Source: Caenorhabditis remanei
Lineage: Eukaryota > Nematoda > Chromadorea > Rhabditida > Rhabditidae
Direction: 5' to 3'
DNA: 64,000 nucleotides
Assembly (NCBI RefSeq): GCF_010183535.1
Contig: NC_071333.1
Location: 21,388,587 to 21,452,586 of the forward strand
In this document: one piece after another, positions 31,238 through 43,271 of the stretch
How positions within the stretch are numbered: the first letter of the stretch is position 1
How the letters are laid out: each line of letters starts with the position of its first letter
Notes under the pieces: generated by a model
What the model saw: only the letters and a program-made list of their open reading frames with translations
The model's database searches: none
What the model was told of the DNA's origin: nothing
Program-made: the position numbers and the translations under genes

Positions 31238-32276
31238 TAGCAGAGTTTCAAGGAAATGTGCTCATAGAGAAAAATCGTTTTTAAATAAAAACGGAATCTC
31301 TAATACTACGTTTCTATAGGAGATCTCGAAGAATAATGCGACATGCCGTGCTCATAGAGGTTTTCTGGATACGATATAATATCACAAATCCGAAATGATG
31401 TGTAGTGTATAGCGTCTGAAGAATGATCCGAAACTCGGGAGAAATTGTTAGATTGCACATTGTTCTGATGCAATACTCGTAGAACTTACACACCGAATGC
31501 TGGTGTTCCAAATATAAATACTTCGCTTGTCTGTTAAACGGCAGTTCTTAACACAAAACACTTAAATTGAAAACCGTTTCTTAATTCATCGTTTGACGTC
31601 ATGGTAGTCTATTTTAAGTACGGCTCAATTTATCCAAAATGTTATAAACATGTTTTCCCTTTATGCTCGTCATAATTATATGGTTACCTGTTTGAAAAAG
31701 TATAAATACATTCATATTTTCCGTGATAGCCTACTCGTGTCACATGTTAACCCACTTTGAAATGCGTAATTCCTCAGAACCTTTTCCCGGTTTTGCATTT
31801 TTCAGGTTGTTTTCTTCAATGTTAACTAAGAACCCTGATGTTTCGAAAAACATTCCACGTCAATCTGGCGAAGACATTCCCAGTAAACAAAATAGATTTT
31901 CGACCATATCCAAGACGTATGAAAAATGAAAGAAGTCGGAAGGACTCTAATACTATTTTAAAAAAAACAGTCGAAGGTTGACAGAGATGACTGGTGATGA
32001 AATTTCAAAAAGAAAAGTCAAGGGAATGGAAATAAAATTATCAGTAACTGTGGGGAAAGTTGAAACTGTTTCCAAAATTTGGTTGAAAGAATGAATCGAC
32101 GAGACCACCGTTCTGTAAACATGTGTTTCCAATAAGACGTTTCTGGCTTTAATGTTTTCAAATCGATTCAGTTCAAAAGTTCTGAATTTATGGAAACAAT
32201 TTCATCTGAAAGAAGATAAAATGTTGGGTGAGGGGATTAACAAGAAATATTGGTCAAAGAATCATGAAAAATCAAG
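31238..32276. other. No gene seen
   Basis: A/T-rich spacer sequence without recognisable coding potential, repeats or RNA genes. Confidence 0.45.
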
Positions 32277-32894
32277 TTAGTAGAAGCAAAGGAGTCGCTT
32301 TTGAACTGGAGGCTCTGTCGATGGTGCTGGCTCCACGATGTCCAGAGAGACTTGAACTGGCATTACTCTGAAGCGCTTTGTAGCCTTTGGCTGAAAACAA
32401 ATAAAGATTTTTTTTTCGATCTGTGACACAGAGGCTTGATCATTCCTCTTACCTTTGGAGCCTTGACTTTCTTAGTCAATGTATCAGCCTGTGCCGGCTT
32501 CTCCGGTTCTCCATTCGATTTCTGCAAAATTCAGAACTTGCACTAGAACACAAAAGTTTGGTATACCTGATCTGGTAGCTCTCTTGATGAAGATGAAGTT
32601 GGCGCTGCTGACGCCTCTCCAGTGTCTCCTGACTGAACCGCTGCAGCCTGAAATACGGCAATAATACAGAATCACTACGTTTCTAAAACGTACGTTCTCG
32701 GTGATAATCTGGGTTCCAGCAGAAACTTTGTTCTGAATGCCGTACTGGATTCCATTTTGGGTTTGGTTTCCAGACCCATTGGTCGCTCCATTTTGAGCCA
32801 CAACCGGAGCTTCGTTGCTGGTAGCCCTCTTGACACCGCTGCGGCAGCAGAGATATGAGATGGAACTGTTGATCCATTCAGTCAGGCACGCCAT
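32277..32894 (-). CDS. Gene D, four-exon small protein (154 aa), unknown
   Basis: Exons 32894-32694, 32647-32567, 32521-32453 and 32390-32277 join in phase (introns 46, 45 and 62 nt, all GT...CAG). The product starts with a short hydrophobic/cysteine stretch (WINSSISYLCCRSG), followed by Gln/Asn/Gly-rich (NGSGNQTQNGIQYGIQ) and Ala/Ser/Thr-rich segments and a Lys/Pro-rich C-terminus. No domain. The CC close to the N-terminus could be a lipidation site, which is speculation. Its upstream region is shared with gene E (35656-36034), so D and E are probably old duplicates. Confidence 0.7.
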
Positions 32895-33017
32895 CTGAAA
32901 TTGACTTGCTCGTGTAATATGGAAAAATAAACGTCGTTATTCGGGAAGAAACCGGAGAGAAACTTCTAACACAAGTTCGAAAAAAAGAAATGAAAAAAGT
33001 GAAAAAGCTCGAGCCAC

Positions 33018-33110
33018 ATAATGACAGCATTCGTTTGTTATCTCTCTCATATTCTCTCATGTTCTAACACTGATAATTACAGACTTTTTTGTCCCGCCCC
33101 CGGCTCCTTG
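33018..33110 (-). promoter_or_regulatory. Upstream block of gene D, shared with gene E
   Basis: ATGACAGCATTCGTTTGTTA and CATATTCTCTCATGTTCT followed by TGATAATTA and a CCCGCC(C/T)CCGGCT stretch are also found upstream of gene E at 36168-36262. The block lies about 125 bases upstream of each start codon. Conservation while the proteins have diverged suggests it holds the promoter. Confidence 0.55.
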
Positions 33111-33568
33111 ATTTGTAGAGACCATGAGAAGGCTGGAGAGGAGAGGAAGAGAAGGATTACTGTAGATTTTGTGATGACGATGTGTAGTCTTCGTGGTATT
33201 GATGAAGTGAGTTTTTGAATACTAGCCTGAAAAGAGTTGTTTTAATGCGGGCTAAAGGGAGAGCGTAGGAGGAAGCCCAGATGGGTACTATATTTATACA
33301 GGATTAGAGGACAACAGGGTCATCAGCTTAAAGTATAATATGGTATTCAAAACTGGCGAAATTAATGTTTAGTATTAGCTTCAAAATTGTTTTTGTAGAC
33401 AAAATAATAGTGGATTTGTTAATGTTTCTTGTGGAACGAGAGAGTAGGGGAAATTTGATTATCGAGGGATCCGTTAAACTTTACAGATGGAATTCAATCC
33501 CTTAGAAAAGATGTTAACCAGGAAAAGTATTAATTTGGTAGACTTAAGTTAAAGAGTTTTTCCAATTC

Positions 33569-33640
33569 GTCGCTTTTTCAGACGATATCAAACGTTATTC
33601 TCATGACTCTGCTTGCCTTCAAGCCGGTATAGAACGGAAT
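33569..33640 (+). pseudogene. Tiny reverse-transcriptase relic
   Basis: Reads as FSDDIKRYSHDSACLQAGI, closely matching the catalytic block of the LINE at 3651-4725 (YADDIKIYSHLPSSLQAGI) with the tyrosine of YADD replaced. Only about 70 bases remain recognisable. The rest of the interval up to 34150 may hold further decayed LINE sequence that I cannot confirm. Confidence 0.55.
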
Positions 33641-35280
33641 ATTCTTCCAGATCTTGGGAAAAGTTGCTGGGACAAAATTGAAGAGGGTTTATGTTGAAAA
33701 TCAATTCTGGGAACCTGATTACATACTTTTACAAATCATTAATTAAAATCCGATTGAACGAGACAAATTTGGACTGATCGTGTTTTGATGAGCATCTCAT
33801 ACAATAGAAAAACAATTTGCAATCTGATTGCTATCATCAAAAATAATCAAAATCTACTTAAACCACAAACCACTTGTCCCGGTTCCCTACAACTGTGAAG
33901 CCGTTGAGATATCAATAGATGCCAAGATGCAAGATCGTCTTGTTGTTTTGAGACAATATAGCGATCTTTAATCAAAAAAAACGCCGAGAAATATATAACT
34001 TTCGTCATGGCCGCGTGAGATGTTGCATTGACAAATTGACTCGCGTGATTCGTTCCAATTTAAGTAGTTTTTCTAGAATCTGATAAAGCGTCTGTATTCA
34101 TATGTACAATCAACTGCCCTCACCTGATAATATGAATCGTTACCAAATCTCTTCTCTCTAATCGAAAATACCAAAGTAAGACTGCCCAATTTAAATACAT
34201 ATCCTGATAAAACTGAACGATTAGATTTGTATTATATCCTCAAAAAAATTTACAGGTAAAACTTTTAAAAACAATTGATGACTTCTGATTAACAATTGAT
34301 GATTCCCAAGTTGTTTTATTTCACATATTCATCTTATATTCAGAAGGTAAGGGGAAGGGGGTTGCCTGGACCCTGTGACCAGTCGGTCATGTGAATACTT
34401 TTCTGAGAAGGTGAATACTTAATTGAGCAGATGCCTCCCGGATAAACCAACGAAGGCCGGGAGACAGGCAGGTATATATAATTATACCTACACCTGGGGT
34501 ATTGAGTTCCCAAGCTGTCATTTTAGTAAATGTCACCGACATATTGCTGCCAGGTTTTCCACAAATTTGCATCTACAAACTCAACTACACGCCTTAGATT
34601 TGCATAACAGCCTCGGTTATACTTCTTATCTTCATAATTTCTAATTTTTCTTGTTAAAATGGATTCAAAAGAAAATTAGAAAATTTTTATGTTTGCAATG
34701 AATATCTGTTCCAAATCAAAAAGCGAACTTTAATAAATGTGGTTTGTGACAAAAAATCACGATCACTCTTGTTTACGCACACCAAAAAATCTAATTGCAC
34801 TGAACTTTAACTCCCATTCTCCATCATTACAACACACTGTTTTTCAACTTTGTGAAATCCAACGTGACGTTTCAAAAACAGAAGACGTCGCTTTAGTCGG
34901 AAAAGTTACTGTAGATAAATACATATAAGCAAATTTGAAGCATTTTGTTTTTATTGGGAAATAGTTTATTGGTTTGAACATAAATAAGTTTTGATAATTA
35001 ATCGGAGACATTAGATGAGAGGGGCGGGGATGAATTATCAACAACAATAATGTGAAATCAGAAAAAATAAGAAAATCAAGTAGTCCAGTTATATGAAAGT
35101 GTTTTTAAAATTCGGTTGATGAGCTTGAAATAACTACGAATATGCTCTTTCGTGTTTCAATTAATACGAATCGATTCACAATGGAAACTCCGAATTTTTG
35201 GAAACATTTTCACTCAAATGTGTATTTGTAGGGAGCTATTAAGGAAATACATTAAATGAAGAGAACGACCTGGAAGTTCT
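33641..35280. other. No gene seen
   Basis: A/T-rich sequence in the palindrome spacer without recognisable genes. A short stretch at 35281-35345 resembles the last exon of gene D (35281 against 32281) and is probably a relic of a lost 3' exon of gene E. Confidence 0.4.
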
Positions 35281-35655
35281 AGCTTATAGAAACAAAGGGG
35301 CCTTTTGGACCTGGAGGCTTAGTTGATGGACCCGGTTTCTCTTTGCCTAGAACGAATAGGTGTTACTCAGGAGTATTGAAAAGAAACAATAGAGAATGAG
35401 TTTGTAAGATCAAAGGGAATAGAATAATTTTCAAAATGTTAATCTTTTTGAGATAGATAGAAGTAGAATTTCGTGTAAAATCGAAAAATAAATCTTGATG
35501 GTAGGTCTTAAAATCAGTCTAGAAAAAGTGGCTCCAGTTATGACACTGTTTCCCGCGGATAGCTTCTTCTAGACCGATCTTCAGACTTTCATTCAGAATG
35601 ACTTTTGATTTAACCGATCTACCCGTTTCAAAAATAATATCATTTTCTGAATGAT

Positions 35656-36034
35656 TCAATCATGAGCAGTTTGTCCATCCGCCGACATCATCGTGCTTCT
35701 TCGTGCTCTTGGAGGGTCCGGGATAATACATATTTTTTCAACCCGTGTAACTGTTGCTCCTCTCTCGAGGGCTCTTCTTATCTCCTCTCGTTCAACTTCA
35801 CCTGTGGAACTCTCTTCCACTTCGAAACGCTCTCCACCATTTTGGTCGTCTGCTCGTCGCTCATTTGAACCCCCGTTGATTGAATCTGCATTTTCATGGA
35901 TCTGAAAAATAATAATATTTGAGGCAATATAACTAATTTTATAAATGTACCTCATTTCTTTGAATTATTTCTTGTGGTGGTTGCGAATCGGCTTTCTTAC
36001 CAAAACACAAAAAGTAGACAAAATAGTCGTTCAT
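35656..36034 (-). CDS. Gene E, small protein related to gene D in layout (109 aa)
   Basis: Exon 1 (36034-35951) and exon 2 (35901-35656) join in phase over a 49-nt intron (GTACAT donor, TTTTTCAG acceptor). It opens with a hydrophobic stretch (MNDYFVYFLCFGKKAD) and continues as a charged, Glu/Arg-rich protein (ERFEVEESSTGEVEREEIRRAL). No domain. Shares the upstream block with gene D, and a degraded D-like exon lies downstream, so gene E may have lost its original 3' end. The right arm of the palindrome begins 256 bases upstream of the start. Confidence 0.6.
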
Positions 36035-36289
36035 TGCACTTCGATTCTGAAAACCAAATTTTTACAGTAGGGTGTAGGAAACGATTCAAAAACCAATGGT
36101 ATCTAGCAAAACATTTCGAGGAAAAAAGAGGACAAGTTGAAAAAGAAAGTTGAAAACTGGGCGTACTATAATGACAGCATTCGTTTCTTATCTGCCTCAT
36201 ATTCTCTCATGTTCTTTCAGTATGATAATTATGGTTTTTTACAGACCCGCCTCCGGCTTTTCGAAAAAGTGGAAGATCGAGTTCAAATG

Positions 36290-36477
36290 GCAAGCCACGA
36301 TCAGATGCGCATCGATTTGATTTCTCCATTTATTGTCAACACCCAGCCCGCGACCCATATCCAAAGCCAAGTAAACGAGGTCGTTCCCGTTCCCGACCTC
36401 GCAATCGTAACCGTCGTCAGAAGTTCTCGGAACAGAACTACGAACCGACTTCCGGATACAATGCGGGATATTTCTAA
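36290..36477 (+). pseudogene. Family C fragment, copy C3 (3' end only)
   Basis: Mirror copy of the last 62 codons of C2, cut exactly at the inner palindrome junction. It lacks exon 1 and two thirds of exon 2. By chance the frame is also open upstream into unrelated DNA, but nothing shows that this is used. Confidence 0.85.
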
Positions 36478-37923
36478 ATTCATGATTTTTTTTAAATTCT
36501 GAAATCAAAAATAATCGACTTCGTGTCGTTAAAAATTATTTATATTTTGCCATTGTTCTATTTTATTTAATTCTTGTGAATAAATTCACTGGTTACTGTA
36601 ACCAAGTATTTTCATAGTTTAAAGTGTATGTGTTTTTGCAGCTTGCTTCCTGAATTCTTCAGATTTGTGTGCTGGTGCACCCTATAAAATGCAGCTTTCG
36701 TGTTGCTGCAACTAAAAAGGTTTTCTGGGGGTACATTCACTTTTATATTAGATTACTATGCAATTGTTTGAAATAATGCTTTGTAAAATTATGGAATAAA
36801 CAAGGCAGTGTGAAAGTAAGAAGCTACAAAAAGAATATAAGCAGGGAGCTATAAAAATTTGAAATATTTTACAAAAACGAGAGTAAAACTGAAAGTCTCA
36901 CGTGAATAAGGGCGAGTGCGGGAGACTTTTATGGGCGAGCAAAAGACATTATATTACTAACAGGTCGTAAACTTGAAGACTTTGAATTCTAAAAAACAGA
37001 AACACATGATTAACCAATAAAGAAGGTACTTGAAATTCAGTTGCATTGTTAATACGATAGAAGACGAAATGCGCGCTATTGATGAGTTTCAGAGCAGTCA
37101 CTACTAGAAGGTAGTCCTCCAAAGAATAAGAAGGAACAGAAACAAATAATTAACCAATGAGGACGAAACTAGAAAATTAGTTAATTTATCATTTGTGAGA
37201 AGAAGAAATGAGAGCTCTGAAAATACTTAGATTCTTTACTAATCAAAAAGACAAAAAAGATTTCGCGAACCCGGGGTTTCAATTCTCGTCGCTAGGGAGC
37301 ACTCCTCTTCACCGCTATGCCAGATTGGCGCGGCCGCGAACATTGAGATAGGCAATGTTTTCGGCGAGTGTCAGGGTGGGCAGTGCTGGAGTCGTCAGAA
37401 ACAGAAGACGTCAAAATCGGAAATTTCAAATTCGAAAAGTACAGGCATCATACGGGACAAATTTCCGAGCGATCTCTCTAAATTTCGTCGTTACAAACTG
37501 TTTAGTACCGAAGAGTCGGCGACATCCGGGCACACAAGCAGATATGTTGAATATTATAAGAAAAGATGTTTTCGTGTTACTGCATTGAAAACAACTGTTT
37601 GGGCACAACTACTTAAAAAAAATAATTCGAAAGTGAAATAAAACATGTGAATAAAAGTTAACTAAAAACCTAAGCTCATTACTACAATGTTTCAACTAGT
37701 ATTTTGTGAAGAAACAAAAAAGATTCATTTGACACAAATGTAATGAGAATAAGGGGAGGGGCGAGTGTGGGAGATTTCTATGGGGGAGCAAACACACAAT
37801 ATTTCCAACGGGACGTATACTTTAAAACTGGGAATAGAGGAAAAAGAAACAAATTATTAACCAATAATGAAGAAACTAGAAAATTAGTTAAATATGTTTT
37901 GTGAGAAGAAGAAATTAGAGCGA

Positions 37924-39329
37924 TCAATGAGATTCAGAATTGTTACTATCAGGAGAGTATACAGAACGTTGGCGGCGGTCGTTGGCAGAGTTGTCGGTCT
38001 TGCTGTTGGTTCCACTGTGGCTACTGTTGGGTGGAGATACCGGAGCAAATGGTGAACGTTCATAAGTGTTGTGGATGGGCAGACCGTGATGATTGATCTC
38101 CTTGTTCTGCAAAATATGCTGTAATGTTTTTTCGAAATTGTTGAAAAAGAAAAATGTTCCATCATTTTTTCTCACGTCAGAATGCACTCAGGAGCAATTT
38201 TGAGCCGAGTCTGCATTTTGTCGTGAGAAAAAATACCGCACTTTTTTGTTTTGATAATATAGTCTCATATTCTGAAAAAATTGTTAATACTGGACAAGCA
38301 ACTCACTATGGGAACTAGTGGAGAAACTGAGAGATTCGATAATCCGGCGGCGATTTGCTTGATTGGCGTGTCAGCGGAGACTTGACAAAGCTCATTGATG
38401 AGTCTTCTCGTGGGATTCTTTTTGTAGGGTGCGTATGTGTGCTTTGGACGAGTAAGACTTCTGGATGAAGTTGATCTTCGTGAGTGAGTTACGTCAGCAA
38501 CTGGAGTCCCTTCTTTTTTGATGCTTTCAACTTGCAAATGCTCGAAGTGGCCATCCCCCTCATAATTTTTTGGTGGCGGCGTTTGCATTGAGGATCCGAC
38601 GACAGTTGGAGTGCGAACGATTTGCAGTTCACCGCAATTATACTTCACTTCGATGCTATCGCATCCCTCCTGAGTGTCGTCTATTTTTGATTTATACGGG
38701 TACACTCCACGGAATTCTTTCTGCATTTCACTGCCATCGTCCTTCACTTTTTGAGCTGTTGACACTGAGGAGTCAATCAACATACGCAGTGTATTGATTT
38801 TGTCAAGGAGCTCACTGCTCTCAGCTTTGCGCTGTTCATTGACATGCTGAAAATTGGAATTAAATGAAATTTTATGTATATGACCACTCACAGTCAGATG
38901 ACAGTTAAAGTACATCAAATGCAACATCTCGTTGAAGAGTTTGCGATACTTTTCAACCGAAGGCGCCTCCAAAGTTTCTTCCATGACATATCCGTCGAAA
39001 CTTGATGGATCATGACAGCTTGGATTGTGATGAGTAATGAAGTTATGAAACTCTGGATACGTTGTTGCTATTTCTGGATTGGCAGCCAAGTCAGCGATAC
39101 CAATGGTCCCGATAAATGTAAAATCTTTGTCCATGTTTTTCAGCTCTAACATTTCCAAATCCGCCAAAAGTGGCAAGTTTGCGTTTATCGTAGAACGAGA
39201 CTGTTCGATAGACTGATTGCTCAGCGAAAACGAAGATTCGCCTGAAAACGAAGTATTGAAAATGAAAAAAACATAGGCATACTTACCTGTCATAACCGGA
39301 CAATCCACTTGCTTATTGAAACTACCCAT
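37924..39329 (-). CDS. Family B gene, copy B3 (near-identical to B2)
   Basis: Exons at about 39329-39287, 39242-38893, 38847-38308 and 38119-37924 mirror those of B2, with the same frame and product (375 aa by analogy). The last donor is the consensus GTGAGT, whereas B2 has GTGATT, so B3 is more likely to be spliced as predicted. The promoter/leader block (39390-39596) and intronic hairpin are also present. Single-base differences include one in the leader (TTTTATGTTGC against TTTTTTGTTGC). Function unknown, as for B2. Confidence 0.8.
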
Positions 39330-40492
39330 TGCTTTATAGATGAATTACTGAAAATTCGAAATTGAATAAAAAAAGTAACGGGAGCAGTGCCAAAAAAAGT
39401 ATCTTGAGCAGTAACGATAATTAAACAAACGCAACATAAAACCGCAGAAAAAATGACAAAGAATGCGAAACCGACCAGAAATGAAGAATGAGAAAATCGC
39501 CCATTGAGAAACGCTCGCATCGAGAAACGCGCCAATGACAATGACAAATAACGTCGCATTTATCGTGGTGGAAGAGGAAAACATCGGCCTCCCACGTTGG
39601 AGGAAGAGGAGGTCGGCCCCGCACGTTGGAAGAAGGGGAGGAGGTCGGCCTCTCTCAAAAAACTTTTTTTATTATTGACGGAATGAATTTTTTTGGCGGA
39701 AAACGGAATTTTGAAAAAATCGGCGGAAAGCGGAAAAGGTGTTAAGAGATAATCTCTGACTGGCTCGAGCATGGGCCTACAGGCCATGTTACACATAAAC
39801 CAAAGTGATCCGTTTCGGCTGATTTTTTTGATATGTTACTACGCAAGGAATTCTAAGAATTTTATACCATACCAGATTAGGCTCCGCCCCCTTTGACCTA
39901 CCTAAACGATCGATTGAAGTTGAAAAATGAAAATTTTTGTTTCGAAAGATAGGGTCAAAATCTCTTCAGAAATGAATTGCCAACCTGATTTCGTGCATTT
40001 TACAAGATAACTACTTTTTTCTAGCTCTCCTGCATCATATAGAAAAAATCACTTTTTGAAAAAATTGTCAATTTTTTCATGTTTTTTGGATTTTTCGGGA
40101 TGACGAAGTACTGCGGTCCGAAGTAAATTTATAATGGGAAGATACATATTTGTGTTGGCTATCTGTAAATATAAAGACTTTCCCCAGATTCTACTGTCTA
40201 GGTGAGTTATGATCAAAAAAGTGGCCAAATTTGATACATTTCAACGTAACCCCTCCATGGTAAAAAATGGCTGGATGACGAAAATCAAAAATATTTTTGA
40301 TTTGAGTTGATCAGAATCAGAATAGTGCTTACGCAACTTTTCAGACAATTCTAAACATGTTTCAGTGAGTTACAGACACCTCTTCCATTTTTTCGACTCA
40401 AAAAGTTTGAGCTCTCGTAACTTTCCAGATTATTACTTAAAATCTTGGAAACTTTTGGAAAACAGTGGAATATACTTTAAAAACACAATTTG

Positions 40493-40936
40493 CCAAAACT
40501 TCCTCATCCAAAACTTCCTCATCCAAAACTTCCTCATCCAAAACTTCCTCATTCCAAAACTTCCTCATTAGCTCCAAAACTTCCTCATTAGCTATCCTTC
40601 GCTGCAGCCAACTACTCAAGTCATTCCGATCTCGATCCCTTCCTCTCTACAAGCACTTATTCAACACCTACGTCCTTCCAGTTCTTGAATATTGCTCAGC
40701 TATCTACTCTCCTTCTCCCTCTAGCATTCTCTCTCATAAACTAGAAAAACCTCTCCGATCTTTCACCAGGAAAGTTCTTCAGAGATGTAACATTCGCTAT
40801 ACTTCCTATCTAAATCGTCTCGAGATTCTTGATTTATACTCCCTCCGTCACCGTCGTCTTAAATCTCAATTAATGCTCCTCTATAAAATAATTTGCGGCG
40901 CCACTTTCTTTCCTGAAATCCACTCTTATGTCAGAC
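40493..40936 (+). pseudogene. LINE relic and 15-bp array in the right arm
   Basis: Mirror of 22383-22826. The frame includes AILRCSQLLKSFRSRSLPLY and LEYCSAIYSPSPSS and is cut at HSYVR by the outer junction of the palindrome, after which unrelated sequence follows. Confidence 0.85.
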
Positions 40937-42900
40937 AGTCACCTCTTTTAATCACCTCTTTTTGTAGATGTTTCTGATTTTTTTGTCACAGCCTGTTCCC
41001 AATTTTAGGAACATTTTCCGGCGGAAGGCTGAATAAAATGACATCATAAAATGACAAACACGATTTTATCTATATTTTGTTGTAAAAAGCCCCTAATAAT
41101 GGTTAAGTAAGTGTAAAATTTAGTTTTTATGAAAAAAACTGTTAGGTTTTCTGCAACAAACCTGAATAAATATCAATGAATTCGATAAGACGAACAAATT
41201 TTATCAGTTTGGCGAAATTTTACAACTCGGCAATTGCAACTTTTTAAACATTTCGTTTTGCAAATGACATAGAGTTTTTATAAAAGTATAATAGACTGAG
41301 AAAAAAGTGGGAACAGGTATTTCAATATGCACACTCAAGCATAATAATGCAATTATTCTCGATTTTCAAAAACACGCACGAAACTCATGGGCTCCACTCA
41401 TTGCCAACTAACATTAGACTCTTGCAGTTATTCAATGAAAATTTGACTCATATAAATATAGTGGTTTGACCAAAGCCGTAACTTTCGAAATGAAAGTTCA
41501 ATAGCACTATCAAAGGTCTTATAAAATCTTCAAAAAAGAACTAATATCTCACATCTGTTTCCTGGAGATTTTTTCGATAGAAACCCAAATTGTTTGTAAA
41601 TTCAGAGTATATTCAAAAACTATGAAGATCATTTAACTTTCGAATTTTCTGACCGAGAGAGTTCGGACAAATTTCGAATTATTTATGTTTTTGACGCGAT
41701 AACGAAGCTTAGTAGCAAAACAAAGAAATACTTCAATGCACATTCGACATTGTGCAACTTTGGTTGGCCACTATACATTGTGTGGGCAACACGTTCCGTC
41801 ATCCTGTCAAGAATGAAAGTTATCCGAATGTGGTCTGACTACTCTACATGAACTCGTAGAAAAATCCAAATAATATTTGGTTGACTGCTTTACAATTACC
41901 GTAAACTTTCTATTTGAGATAGCTTAACGGTTCCCGTGGCATTCCTATCAATGTTCCAAGAATTTAAATTTCTCTCTTTGATCAATATTTTCTTTCCATA
42001 CGTTTTTTTTAAGTCATGAAGTGCCCAAGATCACAAGATGACACATCCTACTTAGAACAAAAATAGACTACCCACTCAGAAAAAATGGACCACCCATCTG
42101 AAACTCTTCCGTTATGATTTCCCTACAACTTTTAAATCTCCCAAACAGCTCTGTTCCCTTCTCCCTTTTCTCTTATATTCGATTGAAGTTTAAAAACATC
42201 CCTGCATTCATCCGACGTTTAAAGTCTAACTTGTCTATGTTTCCTTGTGTACGACTTGTTACCGCCAAATCCCCGAAGATCGATAACTTTGAGCGAGCCC
42301 CACTCTCCCCACCATTACCTGCTGGCTCCGTTCTATGTCTCTTCCCCTCTTCCCCGGCTGTTGAGAAAGCCGGAGGCTCACACAACCCTTCATTAGCCGG
42401 CTGATGTAGTATTAGCAGAATATGAAAAGGAAGAGAGGACTCAAGAAGAAGAGGAGCGCGCGGGGGCATGGCAACCGACTCAAAAGAGCAAGTTGAGGCG
42501 CCACTCGGAAAGAGAACCGATCGATGTGTGTGTGCCGCCCGATTCTCGTCCAAACGGTGAAAGAAGAGACGGCGGCGTATGCTGGGCGAAAAATGGGCGG
42601 AGCCAGATGGAAAGAGCTAACGGAGGTAGTAATTGTGGACAAGTTATCGGCGGAAGACAGAAATGACTAACCTTCAATGAGCCCTTTTAAACATAAAGCG
42701 CGATAACTGGAAATGTTGAGATTCTAAATATACAAAGTATTGAACATTGGTCAACAGTCGAAAGTACCCTACATCTGAAATGAAACTGTAAAAAATACAT
42801 CCTCGAATACAATAGTTATTTATTCATTTTGGAAGGATTACATTTTAGAAGAAAACGTGGGGCAGATTTTGTATAACTCGAAGGAAAATTATTATAGTTG
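40937..42900. other. No gene seen
   Basis: Mostly A/T-rich. A G+C-rich stretch at 42420-42640 (GCGCGCGGGGGC, GGCGGCGTATGC) carries overlapping open frames on the minus strand, but their composition is not coding-like and no splice-supported gene emerges. It could be a promoter or a further mobile-element remnant. Confidence 0.4.
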
Positions 42901-43013
42901 CTGTAGTGGAGCATAATGTCCTCCGTTCTTCTTTCTTATGTAGTACGGAAGCGGCGACTCGTCAACGACTTCGTACTCGTCGTCATAATGATCGACCATC
43001 CGCTCCATGATCA

Positions 43014-43087
43014 GGTCTCTAGTGCGGGATCGAACCGCCGACCTTCTGTGTGTTAGACAGATGTGATAACCACTACACCACGAAACC
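43014..43087 (-). tRNA. tRNA-Val(AAC)-like sequence, probably a pseudogene
   Basis: The 5' two thirds match a normal tRNA-Val: acceptor GGTTTCG, D-arm GTAGTGGTTATCAC, and anticodon arm ATCTGTCTAACACACAGA with AAC. The 3' part is damaged: the T-arm has a mismatch and two extra bases separate it from an acceptor strand AGAGACC that leaves a G-A mismatch and a G-T pair. Hence likely inactive. Confidence 0.6.
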
Positions 43088-43195
43088 TCTGGCATAGATC
43101 GGTTATTGTTGCCTACATGTTCTCTCCGTTTTTCTCTCTTTCCACTTTTCATTTCACTGGTAAGAAAAGTGTCATTGTGGGCGGAGTTCTTTCGA

Positions 43196-43271
43196 CCTGC
43201 TTACATTTAGTATAGTGGTTAGTACTCCAAGTTGTGGCCGTGGCGACATTGGTTCGATGCCTGCAGCAGGC
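43196..43271 (+). tRNA. tRNA-His(GTG)-like relic
   Basis: TAGTATAGTGGTTAGTACTCC and TTGTGGCCGTGG match the D- and anticodon arms of tRNA-His (GTG). The anticodon stem has mismatches, the T-stem (ATTGG / CCTGC) does not pair, and the outer CCTGCT/AGCAGG stem is spaced wrongly. A decayed tRNA or tRNA-derived repeat 110 bases from the tRNA-Val relic. Confidence 0.45.

Larger units (their letters stand above)
36290..40936. repeat. Right arm of the large near-identical inverted repeat
   Basis: Inverse complement of 22383-27029, 4,647 bp, with only scattered single-base differences and a compensating one-base indel near gene B. Contents in order: C3 fragment, the 3' intergenic region, gene B3 on the minus strand, its promoter/leader, half of the fold-back, the 15-bp array and the end of the LINE relic. 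The outer junction lies inside the LINE relic and the inner one inside gene C. Confidence 0.93.

Noticed and set aside
42173..42677. Overlapping minus-strand frames of 65-126 codons in a GC-rich stretch
   Set aside because: Composition is irregular, frames compete, and no splice-consistent gene can be built.
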